A stretch of DNA of 64,000 nucleotides from Cryptomeria japonica. Lineage: Eukaryota > Streptophyta > Pinopsida > Cupressales > Cupressaceae. Shown piece by piece: positions 21,753 through 34,959 of the stretch. Both the position numbers and the translations under genes were made by a program. The stretch spans positions 312,708,235-312,772,234 of the forward strand of contig NC_081405.1 in the NCBI RefSeq assembly GCF_030272615.1. Direction: 5' to 3'. The first letter of the stretch is position 1. Each line of letters opens with the position of its first letter. The notes under the pieces were generated by a model. The model did no database searches. It was not told the DNA's origin and saw only the letters and a program-made list of their open reading frames with translations.

Positions 21753-24700
21753 CCGCTTTACGCAAAAATTGTAACCACATCAATTTTGAAAATAATTGTA
21801 ACAAACTCTCCTCGAGAAGTCCGAAGCTTTGTGCATCCAGGTTGTTATAAATGGATACCAGGACTAGAGGGAAAGGGATCACAAAATTTTGTAAGAAAAC
21901 TCTGCAGAAATGTTATCTGAGCTTTTCCAAAGTTTAATGGAGAATCAGAATTTTTGTAAAATCTCTTCAAATGAATATCAATATACAGGCCGTCAGTTTT
22001 GAGTAAAACTCTATGTCGTCTTCAAGTTTGTCCACAAGTTTATTTACTGTTTTCATTCTGAACAATCCAGGATTTTTCTGTTTGATTGAAATTGCAAGGC
22101 AATCTCAGTATGGGTGTTTTTTTTAGCTTTTCTCTTTAGGAGGGAAATTAAATATGCAGGATCACTCTTACCAGTAAATTCTTTGAGAGGAACTTTGAAT
22201 TTTGAGGACCATAGTTTAGTTTGAAGTGATTGAATTCTTGTAAGTGTTAGGCATATGCAAGGATTAGTGGAAACCAAGCTGATGGGAAGCATAAAGATAT
22301 TTTGTTTCAGTTGTTTTATTTGAGTTTAGGTGACTCTGTAACCTTGGATAAAGCACTGATATTAATCAAAGCTGTTTATTGCATGCTTTGTTGATCAAAT
22401 ATGCTGAAGTTAAGTATCGTTTCATTCTTTGTTTTTCAGTTAATTTCAAGGTGAATAAATTCACTGGTTTTCTGGATCGGTTTGCTGTGGATTTATTGTT
22501 TAAATGGTGAAGTTACTTCACAAAGGTATACCCACCTGGGCTCCAAGGAAGCCCGAAGTGTAGAAGGTTCAATCAAACCTTGTCATATGTTGTCTCTGAG
22601 ATTTCCTTATCTTTAATGTCTCTTATGCACCCAGTTTAAATCATGTTACTCTAAGGACATTGAAGGGAATCGGATTTTGAGGACAACAACGTCTGTGTTC
22701 ACCGGTTTCAAATTTTGGGTTTATTGATTCGGTTTTGGGTTTTGCATTTAAGGTTTCAAATCTAGTTTATTTTGAGCTAACATTTCCAAATCTAGCTAAT
22801 GAAATTGGTGCAGCTTGTCTTGAAAGCAAAATTGTTTGGTTGAAGGCCCCTATTTTCACAAAGTCTTTTGGGTTTAAAATTTACCTAACTTGTGTGCTTG
22901 CAGGAAGGGGTGATTATTTGAAACAATCCAAACTACTAACAACTCTTTGTTGTAGGTCCTTGGCAAGGGTTTTTGGATTTTTATTGTGTGCCTTGTTTTC
23001 ATAGACTAGCAAGCACTTCAATTGGTGCACTAAAATTGAACCATTGTCTTTTGTGTCTTGAGCAATAGGCTCTTTTTGTTTAATCTTTAGAGGGTCTGTC
23101 TTCCCGTGTGGTCATTAGGACTACTAGTGAGAAGAGAACGACCCAAGTGGTAGCGAGGAAAACCCACCTCTTCCGAACCACTATAAATAACTGTATTCAT
23201 GGTGAAAACTATGAATAACGTATGCTGATTAGTTCATACTGACACTATGTCTCCCCATAAACCCGTTTGGTCAAATTTATTTGATCAGTTGTAGGGCGTA
23301 ACCCCTACCAACTGGGAGCCTTCTGTATTTACAGAGCTGAAAGTGCCACATGTATGGCCACACGAGCAGATGCCCTTACTAGCACCTTTTTGTTTTAGAA
23401 GCCCAAATCTTTCTAGTTGTTGGGGCAGGAGGTTGGACCTCTGGTAGTGGCCCACACACATACAGTTCTTAGTAGAGATACAAAGTTCACCACGGGGAGT
23501 TTTCATGGGGACTAATGCTTGGTTGACCTGAGAAGTGAGTGCCGAGGGTGGAGCTAGTGAGGCCAAGCATCTAAGTATCTAATCTGAATAGCATAGCCTC
23601 GGGGGTAAAACCCCATGTGGGATCAACAACTATTGTCTTGGCCAACCATAAGAATTATGCTTGACTTATTTTAAACATTCAAAACATTCAAGACCAAATA
23701 GCAAAACATTGTGTCTTTTGTGTCTTCAAGTGTATGCAAAACATTTTTTACATCAAACAACACACTTTTCTTGGAGTCATTTTGAGTCTAAACACTTGCA
23801 AACATTGAGTCCTCATCAACATTGTGTCCTCTTGTCACGAAAAACAGTCAAATAGTCAGATTTGGTCACAACAAAATGACTTGACAGATTGAAAAAAATT
23901 GCACAAATTTTGCAAAAATTCGTCTGTGTCTGACATAATAGCGTCTGTGCTATATAACCGCATTTGTGAAGGGTAGAAACATTCAAATAAAATCCTTCAA
24001 AAAATCCAAAAAAACATTCAAATACAATCCTGAAAAAATCATTCAAAAACATTCAAATATCAATCCACATAATCCAAAACCATCGAAAAGCTCTTGGAAA
24101 AGAACTAAAAATTGAAAATCAACCAAAAAACTTGCAATAAAATGTCTTGTGAGAAATAAATACCCTAGTAGATATTCAACAAACACTTCACATGAAGTCA
24201 ACAAAGGATACAACTATCCAGTCAAACATCTACAATCAACTAATCAAACTGTCTTATCAATCGTATCATATCCATATCAATGTGATCATTATCTTGTCTT
24301 AAATAGAAGAGGATACACTTGAAACCATAAAGGTCAGTATTAAACGGGGTTCGCAACATTTTGAGATCAAACATTATCAACCATCACATCAAGCAACTGA
24401 GAACGAAGGCACAAGGTCAGTATAGCTGCTGAATTTTGTCTGGGTCAGTCTTTATCTTTTATCATTTGGCGATAGATGATGTTCCTATGCCACTCAAGGA
24501 TGTCCACAAGTGACTAGAGGAGCCATGATGGGCATTATCTTTTTCTTTATTTGCTGTTTGTGGTGTGAACCGATGAAGTTCTAGGGAAATTTCTCTAGTG
24601 GGTGTTTGTGATAGGAGCATTCAGTGATTGGATGCCACACATACCTCAACCCCTAGTGTAATTCCCAGAATGGAGGGTTCACTCCTTGTCTACTACATGT

Positions 24701-25183
24701 TTGTTTCTACAATGAGATATTTTACATCTTGGTTCCTTATACCCTGATGCGCTAATCTTCATTGTTCAATAATAAGGCTCAATGATGAATATACGTTGCA
24801 CGATAAAATAAATGACACGGGTTTGTGATTCATTCATTCTCATTCTCATCTCATTTTCTTATTGCTAGTTTGCTGATTCTTTTTTCATCATCTCTTTCTA
24901 AATCATTTTCTATCATCTTCAATTGCTTCTAATTCTCATCTAACATTATTCTATTTCATTCTAAGGTTCATTCTCTCATATTCTATCTCAAAGTCATCTT
25001 CACATCACTTATCTCTATCTCTAATCAACTAACAATTCTTCTATCTAACATTCTTCTTTTTTTCGAGAGATCATTCATATCTTTAATACACAAACAATCT
25101 CTTGAGGGGGAATTACACCCTAAGTATCACCGAGGCATAATTTTTTTCATTTTTTTTGAAACAACATCGTTTCGACATTGTCT

Positions 25184-25196
25184 CAAAAAGGGGCAA
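25184..25196 (+). promoter_or_regulatory. Polypurine tract of element C
   Basis: AAAAAGGGGCAAA immediately precedes TGTAGACACC, the LTR start. Confidence 0.85.
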
Positions 25197-26410
25197 ATGT
25201 AGACACCTAAAAATGTCTCATTGATCACGTACTAATTATTCCTCTAATTGATTAAATAATTCTTTAATTATTTATTTAAGTTAATTAATCTTATTCTTCT
25301 AATTTCATATTTCCTCATCATCTTACTAATTATTCTATTTCCTATTCTATCATCATTTAATCATTTTCTAAATATTAATTAAATATTTATTATTTAATTA
25401 ATACTGATTAATTACCTAATTTAAATAATTTTTATTATTTAAATAATTCTATTCTCAATTTCTATCTTTAATCATCTAATCATTAACCCTTTTTTCTAAA
25501 TATTAATTAAATATTTATTATTTAATTAATTATGATTTAATTCTTTAAATTAAATAATCTTTATTATTTAATTAAAGTCCATTTCTAGCATAATTAAATA
25601 GTTTCTTTAAATTATTTAATTAACTAATTAATTCTTCTAGTTCTTCAAATTTTAATTTCATATTCTTCTTAATTCTTCCAAATTCAAATACATGTGCATG
25701 ATTTCAAAAATCAAATTGAAAATCAAAGTCAAGGTCTAAATATATTCAAATACTAAATTGAATTAAAATAAATTCAATTATTTGAATAAATTTTATGCAA
25801 AGATTAAATTGAAAATATAAGAAAAAATGCAAGCACATGCTAAATTAATTAATTAATTAAATCAATTATCTCTCCAATCTTTATTTCCATCTTCTAGTTA
25901 GCTTTGTCATATTCTTTATTTCCTCCAATCATTCTTTTTCTTGCTTCAGTTAGTTTTTTCTCAATTAGTTGAATCAATTAATCTATTCAATCTATTCTGT
26001 TTCACCTCCAAGTCAACAGTTCAACTATCAATCAACATCTAAGCTCACCTGAGTTCCACCTCTTGATCAGTATGTTCCACCTTTCAATCAATCTCATCCA
26101 AAAATCTATAAATTGAGCATTCAATCCTCACAATTCCGCTAGATCATGAACTTCGAATCTTTGTGTCAATTGCAGGTTGCTAGTGCAATATTTGAGAGCC
26201 ATCATACCACAAAGAAAAGAAAAACAATGGAAGCTATGATGCAATCTTGGAATAGGTAGTTTCATTGAATTATTATAATTCTTATTCCTTGATATTTGCA
26301 TCATTTCATTGTCTTGTTTGTTAGATTCTTTGATTAGATAGGGATTCATGACTTCCCTTTATTTCTAATTAATTGATTATTGTTTTGAATAGGATAAATT
26401 TTACAAGCGT
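25197..26410 (+). repeat. 3' LTR of element C, ~1.21 kb
   Basis: It starts TGTAGACACCTAAAAATG. The end is either TTTTACA at 26405 or GTATACA at 26415. It is homologous to the reverse complement of the element G LTR (60494-61785). It is AT-rich with repeated TTAATTAA motifs. A TATA box (TATAAAT, 26107-26113) lies before a GAGCATTCAATC phrase that is also present in G. Confidence 0.85.
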
Positions 26411-28222
26411 ATACAAGTATCCTTTGCAATTGTTCTACTAAGTTGTATTGTCGTGAAGTGGATGTTGATTCATTTGTATACCTAGAAATGTAACCTTCAT
26501 TTTGGTTCTCGTAATGACATTGATTGGTTCTAAAGGCATGTTATCTTTAACAATGATGACATTTACCACATCATCATACATATAAGTGTAATTAACATTT
26601 GCTTTTCCTTTGTCATCTTTTGATTTAGTTTTTTCACCTTTATCATAGTTTGGAAGTGGAGTTTTGAAGGCTAGATGTGATTCGTTTGTCTTATGACTAT
26701 CCACTATGATAGTTCCATTATCGATTAAATCTTGAATAAGGTGATTCAATCTTTGATAATCATTAGTTTGGTGTCCTTTTTTTCGATAGTAATTGCAAAA
26801 ATGATTGTCATTCCACCAATTAGGTTTGACTTGAGGCTCATAATTTCTTTCTTTTGGTAAAGTAATCAATTTATTTGCAAGAAGAGTGTTTAAAGCTGAT
26901 TCCAAGGGTTTTCCAATGTTTGTGAATTTCCTACGAGGATTGGAGAAGAAAGACTTGGATTCACTATTCTCTTTATTGTTATTGCTTGGTATTTGACTTG
27001 ATAAGTTGAAGATTGGTTGTTGTTTGGTAGCATTACTGTCATCATTTCCTCCATTGGTATCATTCCTATTCTTTGACCAGAATTTAGGTTTGTCATTGTT
27101 ATTGTTATTGTTGTTGTTGTTGTTGTCATGATTGTTATTGTAGGAATTATTGTAAAGATTTAACTCTCATTTATTTACCATTGCATTTTCTATCTTTAGA
27201 CCATTTTCAATAATCTTGGCAAAAGAAGGACATTGCATTTTAAGACGATAACTCATTTCACTAATAAGGTTGTCAATGAATATGTCCATTTTCTCTTGAT
27301 CAGGTACATCTCTTGGATACCTATTGAACATTCATTTCCATCGCTATAAAAGACCATGAAAGATTCACCATTCTTTTGCTTGACATTACATAAATGTAGC
27401 ATTGTTATCTCATTTCTTACATTGTAGGAGTATTGTGAGATAAATCTGTTCACAAGTTCTTCAAAAGATTTAATTCCAGATGGTAGTCTTGAGAACCATT
27501 CCATTGATTGTCCATTTAAACTCCTAGGGAATAGATGCATTAGGTAAGTTTCATCATGTGTAAATTCCATACTCATAGTGCAAAATTTCCTGATGTGATC
27601 TTGAGGATCATATTTCCTATCGGATTTATCATATTTAGGGATTTCACAATGTTTTGGGAATGGTATCATGTTTAAAATTTTGTCAAAAGGATATGGATAG
27701 ATGTCCTCCAATGAATATTTATTAGAACTCATTCCATTCTAGATATCATTTATTTTTTGATGTAAGGTTTTCATTTGTTGAGCGAGAGTTAACAAAGGAT
27801 TATCCATACGGGTTTTCCTTGTATCCTCATAAGTTCTATCACCATGGTTTCTTCTTGTATCATCATGGTCTTTTCTTGTTTCATCTCTTCTTGTTTCCTC
27901 ATGATTTACTCTATTTACATCCTCATTATTTGGATCATTTGCATTTTGATTGTTAATCTTGTTTCAAACTTTCTACATTAAAGTCTTGTGGCAATTTAGC
28001 TCCTGATTTTGCCAACATTAGAAGGTAATTTTCCTTTTGTTCCTCCAATAAATTTTCCATTAGTTTGTCAAATTTAAAGTCTTGTTCAAGGTCTCTAATG
28101 GTGTTATTGACTGCTTCTTCATCAAAATCTGTGTATCCAAAAGTTTGAAACATTGAATTATCTTCCATTTGTTTTTGTTGTTTTTTGAATTGCTCGTATT
28201 GAGCTCTAGTCCAAACTGACAT
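26411..28222 (-). pseudogene. gag: gag of element D, frameshifted and truncated
   Basis: A likely start is at 28222 (MSVWTRAQYEQF), similar to other gag starts here. The capsid core is at 27732-27253: DIYPYPFDK, MEWFSRLPSGIKS, then NGESFMVFY, parallel to element A. A zinc-knuckle-like segment, FCNYYRKKGHQTNDYQ, lies near 26800-26750; its usual last Cys is Tyr here. The last recognisable residues, YNLVEQLQR (about 26450-26425), match the gag-protease junction of element A, then the reading frame runs into the C LTR. At least two frameshifts and several stops are present. Confidence 0.85.
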
Positions 28223-30271
28223 GTGATTGATTCGAAAACTTCTCAAGTTTTTGGCCTTCTAAATGTAACTCAATAAGTGATTATTGGTTTAGGAAGATAC
28301 GATTTGTTGATTTTATGACTATTATTGATGCATTGTGATAAAGCATCTCTTTGTTGAAAAGAACATCCTTGCAAAAGTTCTTCATAAAATTTTGTCCTGT
28401 AACCACGTAAATAGTGATGACAACGGTGTAGGAATGTCCTATGTTTTAACAAGATGTTGTGATTGATATACAAGAATCTTATCCTCTTTTGAGGAGCCTT
28501 ATAACTGGGTTTTTCTTTTCTTAAGGTGATATTTAAAAGTCATATAAGCATATGATAGTTTACAAGTTTACTTGATTCCAATGTGAGTGCAATTTTGATT
28601 TTGATATAACCTAGGTTAAAAATAGGAATGATATATCCAAGATAATGAAAAAGGGCTGATATGACCAAGTTTTGTGATAGAGGATTCGATATATCCTGAT
28701 GAGAAATTGAAAGCACTACTTTGTGATACTAAAAGCGAAAAACTGTGTTACAAAAGCATGATTTTATGCTTAAAAGTGCCAATCTACTGATCAAATGCGT
28801 GAACCTATGACATAAAACTATTGTACTATTGTTTAAATGCGTTGTTTTGCATAAAAAATGCATGGTTCTGCGCAACAAAAGCACTTTCCTGACTATGTTA
28901 CAAGGATTTTCCAAATTTTCCAGCAAGTTGTCAGATTTTTGCTCATTTCCAGATGATGATTTTTTTCAAGTTTTTGAACATGCTGAGCATGTTATAGACA
29001 TAAAAGATACAATGTTTGATAAAAAAATGCACAAGAAAGCATGAATGCTATGGTAGGTCGAGACAATAATTGTTGAATCTCACATGGGGTTTCCCTTGAG
29101 GCTATGCTATTCAGAGAGGATATTTAGATGCTTGACCCCACTGGCTCCACCCTCGGCACTCACTTCTCCTAAGTAGCCAAGCACTAGTTTATATGAAAAA
29201 TCCCCATGGAAAACTTCATATCTCTACTAAGAACCGTATGTGTGTGAGCCGCTTTAGAGGTCTGACCTCCTGCACCAATAATTAGAAGGATTTTGGCAAC
29301 TAGTACAAGTGGGTTTTAGTAAAGGCTTCTAGTCATGTGGTCATACATGTGGCACTCTACACTTTGTAAATACAAAAGGTTCCCAACCTATAGAGGTTAT
29401 GCTCCATAGGGTTTATGGGGAAACATGATGTTGGTATGAACTAATTAGCACATTTTATTAATGACTTTCATCACAAACATGATTTATTTAGAGCGGATCA
29501 GAAGGACTTGGTATTAGCCCATTTCCACTTGGGTCGTTCCCCTCTCACTGGCCCCCTCAAGGAAGCTCGGGAAGGCAGGTCCTCTAAAGATTACACATAA
29601 AAGAAAGTAGGTCTATTTTTCTGATCAACGTATGAGGGTGAGAGCATACTTGCCTACTACTTCAACAAGCATGAAAGACAAAAGTTTATTTTAAGCCTTC
29701 TAATAATCTATGTGCAACTACTTTCGGGAAAGCACTCAAATACAAGTTGCATGTTGTTCATTTATCCTTTTGGTTAAGCTAGATGAGCAAGATATGATGT
29801 TTTACTTTCCAAAATACTCCTATTTAAGTAGATGTGAATAAATACATGAAAATTGCTTCAAAAAATAACCTTGCACACACAAATGTCAGTAGTTTGCAAA
29901 ATTTTAAGTCTTGGACATTCGAACCTGCAAAGATTGCTAGTTTTCAGTTTGTAAAAATCCAAATTTTAAGCACTGTCAGGACATAAACGCTAAAACAACA
30001 AAAGTGCTATCCTAATAAGCAAAAGCGCTATCCTAGACAACAAAAGTGCTAACCTGTGCAATGAAAGCACCATCCTATTACTTAATTGCGTGAATTCGTG
30101 TTTAAAAGCATTATTTTTTTCAACACAGGCGTTAATCTAAGCAACTAAAGCGCTAACCTATTTAACAAAAGCGCTATCAAATTTCACAAATACATGAAAC
30201 TAATTTACAAAAGCGTTAAACTAGCTCTGCAAGAATAAGACAGGATATTAGAAAGATAAGTTCAAGACATT
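28223..30271 (-). other. Leader of element D with private word arrays
   Basis: Two arrays of AAAAGCG(C/T)TA-type words (about 28720-28890 and 29975-30230) flank a block at 29045-29620. That block is the reverse complement of the element A conserved leader block: the CCACATGGGG, CACCCTCGGCACTCACTTCT and GGGTCGTTC phrases are kept. The layout therefore copies element A, with different words. No gene is supported here. Confidence 0.75.
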
Positions 30272-30290
30272 AGCCCCACGGTGGGTGCCA
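30272..30290 (-). promoter_or_regulatory. Primer binding site of element D
   Basis: On the minus strand, TGGCACCCACCGTGGGGCT begins four bases after the LTR end CTCAACA. It differs from the PBS of A, E/F and G. Confidence 0.75.
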
Positions 30291-30294
30291 AAAA

Positions 30295-30884
30295 TGTTGA
30301 GGTTAAAGTTGAACTCCAAAGAAATGTCCTAAAACTTGTTAGTCCATCATACAATATAAAAATGAAAGCTACAGGAAACTTAACTTTAACCAATGAAGTA
30401 ACATGAAGTAAATGAAACAAACAATATTATACCTTTCATGATTTACACCTCATTGTGTCCTAACTCCACTATTCCTGGTTGCAGATGATTTGGTCTCAGA
30501 CAAGCACTGGTAGCTTCCAAGATGGAATATGAAGAATGGTCTAATAGTTAACTGATACTATGATATGCATATGAAAATGATATTAAGCTAACATGATATT
30601 AAGCTATGATAAGAATTCTAAAATTCCTAATTGCTACAAACTCAAGCTCACAGATGCAAGAGAAAGACTCCTAGAATGACTATATGATTAGCTATTAGTC
30701 TATTAGTTTCAAAATGTCTTAGGAGACCTCTTTTTATAGATTTTTGAGTGCATGAGCTTAGGTGGTAGAGATCAATGGTTATGATTGAATCTTGCAAATT
30801 GGATGGCTATAAGCAAGAAGTTGAAGGTTGAGAGAAAGGGGATAGGAGAATACAAGTGTCACTCATCTCACCTTGATTGAGTTA
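30295..30884 (-). repeat. 5' LTR of element D, ~0.58 kb
   Basis: The minus-strand end is AACCTCAACA at 30295. The start is less clear: TGAGATGAGTG at 30870, followed by 14 bases of uncertain origin before element E resumes at 30885. A TATA box (TATAAAAAG, minus strand) lies at 30731-30739. Confidence 0.65.
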
Positions 30885-30994
30885 GATCCTTTTTACACTA
30901 GTCCTGGTATCCATTTATAACATTATGGATGCATCCAAGCTTTGGAGAATCCTAGAAAGGTTTGTTACAAACTGTGATACTCTCCAAGAAACAG

Positions 30995-33900
30995 TTACAA
31001 GTCTTTTTCAATATCAACGACCTCTTCCATTTGTTGTTTCGCTGAAACCTTTTCTATCTTCTCTGGAGTATCTTCTTCTTGTCTAATATATTTGTCCTTC
31101 CACTCCTAGAACACATCATCACTTGGCCAAGCAACGCTAATAATCTTCCGTTTCATCCCTTCTAGCCTTTTCCAAGTGACCCTTAACTGCCCAATTTCTA
31201 TTTCTATGAAACCATAATGTGATTTCACCTTTTCAATCTCTTCAACTGTGTGGAAAAATAAGGATGTGTCATCGGTGTTAATGATTTCATTAACCCTTTA
31301 GGACAATTTGTGGTCCAACTCTTCTAGCCATGCCTTCTCCTCTTTCAACTGAATTGGACCAACAAAACCCCTTGGAAAAAATTCATATTTGTGATCTGAA
31401 TATTCTTTTCTATATAGTTGGGCTTTTCTTTTTACACCTACCCTTTCCTCTCAGAGTATATTCATTTTTGTTATAAACTCACTAGTGGACCTAAGATTGT
31501 CATTTTCCTCTACATCTGCATGGGATGAATACATGAGCTCTAACTCCTTACCTCTAAGCATCCACCTATTAAGGATTGGTTCCAAGGTGGTTTCATCCTC
31601 TCTTAATTTAATTAGGATATTCAGGATCCTTTTCATAGAAATGTGTACAATACAGGCCTTGACTGAATCAACAAACTTCAAAATTGTGGCTTTTACCTTT
31701 TCTTCATACTTGCTTGCCAACAAGGCTTGAGCTTGTTTCAACTTTTCCAACTCATGTTGGATAGTTTCAGCTGACTGGAAACTAGAAGGCATAGGAGAAG
31801 GGGGATATTCTATAATGGGACTAGTAGGTGGAGGTCTTGCTGGAGAGGAGGCTATCATGAGAGTAGAGGATTCACCTGGATGGTGCTGACCTATCAACTG
31901 ACTTTGAAGTTTAGCAATAATACTATCCATGTTGGCTATTCCTTCTTTGGCCTCATTGTAAGCCTTTAAGATGGTTTCCAATTTTAATTGGAGATTAGCC
32001 TTTTCTTTTGCCTCCTTTTCTGCTACTGCCACACTGAACTTTGTAGTTTCCAAGACTATGCTTGCAGCTTCCACCACCCCTGTATCTTGGACTTTTTTTA
32101 CAATCATGCCTCCTAGGAGGCTAGAATCTGATACACCTTTACTCCTTTTATTCTCATCTTTCTTCAGAGACCACATGACTAGAGAAACATTATCCTTGCT
32201 GAAGGTCACTCCTTCCATGGGTTTGGTTTCCTTCCTTACTGCTTCAAGAACTAGAGCATCAACTATATGCCATTCAGGGAGGATTAAAACACCAGCCTTA
32301 GACACCATCTCTCTTCCCTACTCAGGAGTAATAGTCTTAAACTCTTTAATCATTTCTTGCTTCACCTCTTCTTCCACTTGAGTTACATCTCTGTGAGGTT
32401 GTTCACTCTTCCTTTTCTAAAATCTGGCTTTGAGTTGTTCCATATTTTGCTTCCACACAAATTGCATGAAAGCCCCTGTTGTAACAAAATTATTGTCAGT
32501 CAAGAACTCCTCACTAGCATGCTTAACAGTAAGGTCTAATTCTTTTCCCTTTATCTCACCATTAGTCAAGTTCATTTAAGCACCAGGTGGCTCTTCTGGC
32601 ATCCCCTCTTGGGTCTCCTCATATGTGTAGGCAATCTCCTCGAGACTCCCTAACTGTAACAATCGTTCGGCCAGCACCTCCTCATCTCCTATGTGGATAG
32701 GGGACTAAGATGAAGAATACAAAGGCTCATTGGTTTGCATTTCCTTTCCTACCCTTTGCCTTTTAGGGGAGTCTTGGATGTCAATGACATCCTTAATTGC
32801 TCTTTTCCCTCTTGAAGTGGAAGGCTCACCTATCACTGGCATCATCACACTGTACTTTTATTTCCTATGCATCACATAATCACCAGGTGGGATAGCCTTA
32901 GCAAAGGTAGGAATAGCTAAAACCAATTTAACCTTGTCAGGATCATTTTGCATTATAGCCTCCCTTTTTTCTTTCAAGGTTTGTATGAGGTCTTCAAAAT
33001 AAAGAACATAAATTTGATTTTCTCCTCAAAGGGATTGAAACTAGAGAGAGGGTCATAACTGCTATCAAATTGATGAATGAAATCAAGAGCCCTCTTATAT
33101 GCAACCCACTTTTATTTCCTCATTTCTTGCCCATCCAAACTGAATTCATTTCTAATTAAATCTCCAGGGAACTGAAATTGGTGAGGCCTACCTTTACACA
33201 CTGCCCTCTTTCTAAACATGCCGTTGAAAAAGTCCTCAGGGTCTGCACATCTTGAAACTATAGTTGACAACCTATATGGCTTAAATAATTCTTCAAAATA
33301 TTTCCAACCACCTTTAGTGATCACAAAATGATGGGCCACGTTAATGGTTGGGAAAATGGTCCCTTTACCCCTATTTGTGAGCTCTGCCTCTTGTACACCT
33401 CGAATTTGTGTCAAGACTTCTACAATCCCTATCTTCAATGGCACCTGATAGGGCAATAGATAGGGAGTACCTCTAAAACCATACACTTTGAAAATGGTAG
33501 AAATAGGGTACAAATACATATCTCCCCAATTGTGAACAATCTTAATACCCTCAACAAACTCTTTAGGCTTGAGGAATTCCAAGAGAGCCTTAGGAATCCT
33601 AGGGTTTTCTATGCACAAAAGAAATCTAATCTTAGATGCAAAGCATCTATCAAACTTTAAATAGATAGAATCCTCTATATCCCAAGATAAAACAGTGCTC
33701 CAAAGATGAACAGGCGTCTCTTCCTTATCTTTCACCTTAACCAAATCCATTTTCTTTGCAAAATAATCAACACCTTTGAACAAAAACATGTGCATTAGAA
33801 GGGAATACCATCCAAATGGTTTGTCCACCTTACCATTTTTTATCCCTACTAGCCCTGCATGAATTGCATGAGTAAGGTATGGTGCATAATCAAATGTTAT

Positions 33901-34623
33901 TGCTAGAGAGGGGTTTAGAATTTGTGCAATCATCAACATGTAATGGGTTGGTATGTTTTTCTCAGCATCTTCTCCAAAAATCTGACATAGTGCCCAATAC
34001 ATACCCTTATCTCTTAGAGTAAATAGATTCAGGGAGAAAGGTTCCATTGTACTGGGGCCTACAACTATTAACCCTCCTATCTTGACAAAAAATTCTTTTA
34101 GTGGGACACTCCTAAGGTTATCCCTTTGTGCATTATAGACCTAGGCTAATGACTCAAAATCAATAGGTTCTAACAGATTTGAAGCTTCACTGAGCTTAAA
34201 TACGTTTCTGAATTCATCATCATTTATTTCAATCAGGGTTGATCCCTTCACATTCTTGATACATCTAGCTATAGGGTCATAATTTTGTGCAATCAGAGTC
34301 AACAAATCTACATCCATGAATACACCAGGGACCGCAAGCTTCCCACCATCCAATTCCCATATGCTATTTAAAGGGGCAAGGGAATGTCTCTGACCAAAAC
34401 CTACTTTGAACAATCCTAAACTTGGCAGCCCTATTTGAGGATCCCTTAACCAATTACCTTTATAAAATAAGCCATCCCTAATTTTTAGACAAGGGTTCTT
34501 TGGAACTAATTTTTTAGCTTTAGCCCTGACATTGGTTGACATAGTTAACTGTTCCAAAAAATCATCGCAAATGTTCCTATCCTGGTAATTCTCTTTTCCT
34601 ATCAGCTCCCTTCTTGGTGCCAT
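30995..34623 (-). pseudogene. LTR-encoded protein, family E, 3' LTR copy
   Basis: The frame runs from ATG 34623 (MAPRRELIGK) to TAA 30995-30997. A one-base deletion near 33010, seen against the other LTR, shifts the frame. Stops include a TAG near 34141, where the 5' LTR has CAG, and one near 31110. The domain order is that of the solo copy: N-terminal globular part, KRQR-type basic patch, coiled coil, Pro-rich linker (PARPPPTSPIIEYPPSP), helical tail. Codon 25 is CAG (Gln) here, while the other two copies have TAG. Confidence 0.82.
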
Positions 34624-34959
34624 CTTGATAATGCAACTATATAAATTGAGACTTGTATAGACCTCTAATGAAACAATTCACATAGCAATCACCGACTTTA
34701 TACTAGAATTAGCAAGAAATAGCACAAAAAACCTGTTATTCGCTTGAAGAAAACTGCTCTGCACCAATTGCTCTACAAGAGACTTGTTGAAATGATGCCA
34801 ACATTCAAGTTGATGCAGACTCTAATATGGCAAGTTGGCATTGAATTTTAGAAATTAATCCCACATGCTTCGGCCATCACCTCAAAATTGAATTCACAAA
34901 TCGAATTCAAAAACGGGCTCCAACGGATCATAAATTCTCATAGTATTTCCTTTGTTTCG

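Larger units (their letters stand above)
16152..22688 (+). mobile_element. Solo LTR of giant-LTR family E, 6,537 bp
   Basis: It starts TGTTATCACTG and ends TTTTGAGGACAACA, with GCGTC on its left and ACGTC on its right as a five-base target duplication with one mismatch. The undisturbed site is visible in element A near 545-560. It is homologous over its length to the two minus-strand LTRs of element E (43568-49884 and 30885-36377). It holds a hairpin array, a TATA-like site, a 1,213-codon frame and a ~0.9 kb tail (21753-22688) with no gene. Confidence 0.88.
15790..23980 (+). mobile_element. Copy B of family A: leader only, split by a solo LTR and fused to element C
   Basis: The PBS at 15793 and leader 15793-16151 continue at 22689-23980 after removal of the inserted solo LTR. 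Together they match 191-1845 of element A closely, including the conserved block at 23010-23650. The match stops at 23980, inside the second word array, and the sequence becomes the 3' region of family C. Gag-pol is absent. Confidence 0.85.
23981..26410 (+). mobile_element. Element C: 3' region and 3' LTR only
   Basis: The 3' region (23981-25183) has no gene. It starts with an ATTCAAA-rich stretch (23981-24060), shares blocks with the element A 3' region, and ends in a GTCTCAAAAAGGGG context like A. It is about 3.3 kb shorter than A at the place where A holds the antisense PMD gene. The LTR that follows belongs to the same family as element G's. At its right end it interrupts the element D coding region near 26410. 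Confidence 0.82.
26411..30884 (-). mobile_element. Element D: gypsy retrotransposon, 5' LTR to gag
   Basis: Read on the minus strand: LTR (30884-30295), PBS, leader (30271-28223), gag (28222 onward). It is cut off near 26411 by the element C LTR. Its own LTR meets the element E LTR at 30885. Gag is related to that of element A, while LTR and PBS differ. Confidence 0.85.
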
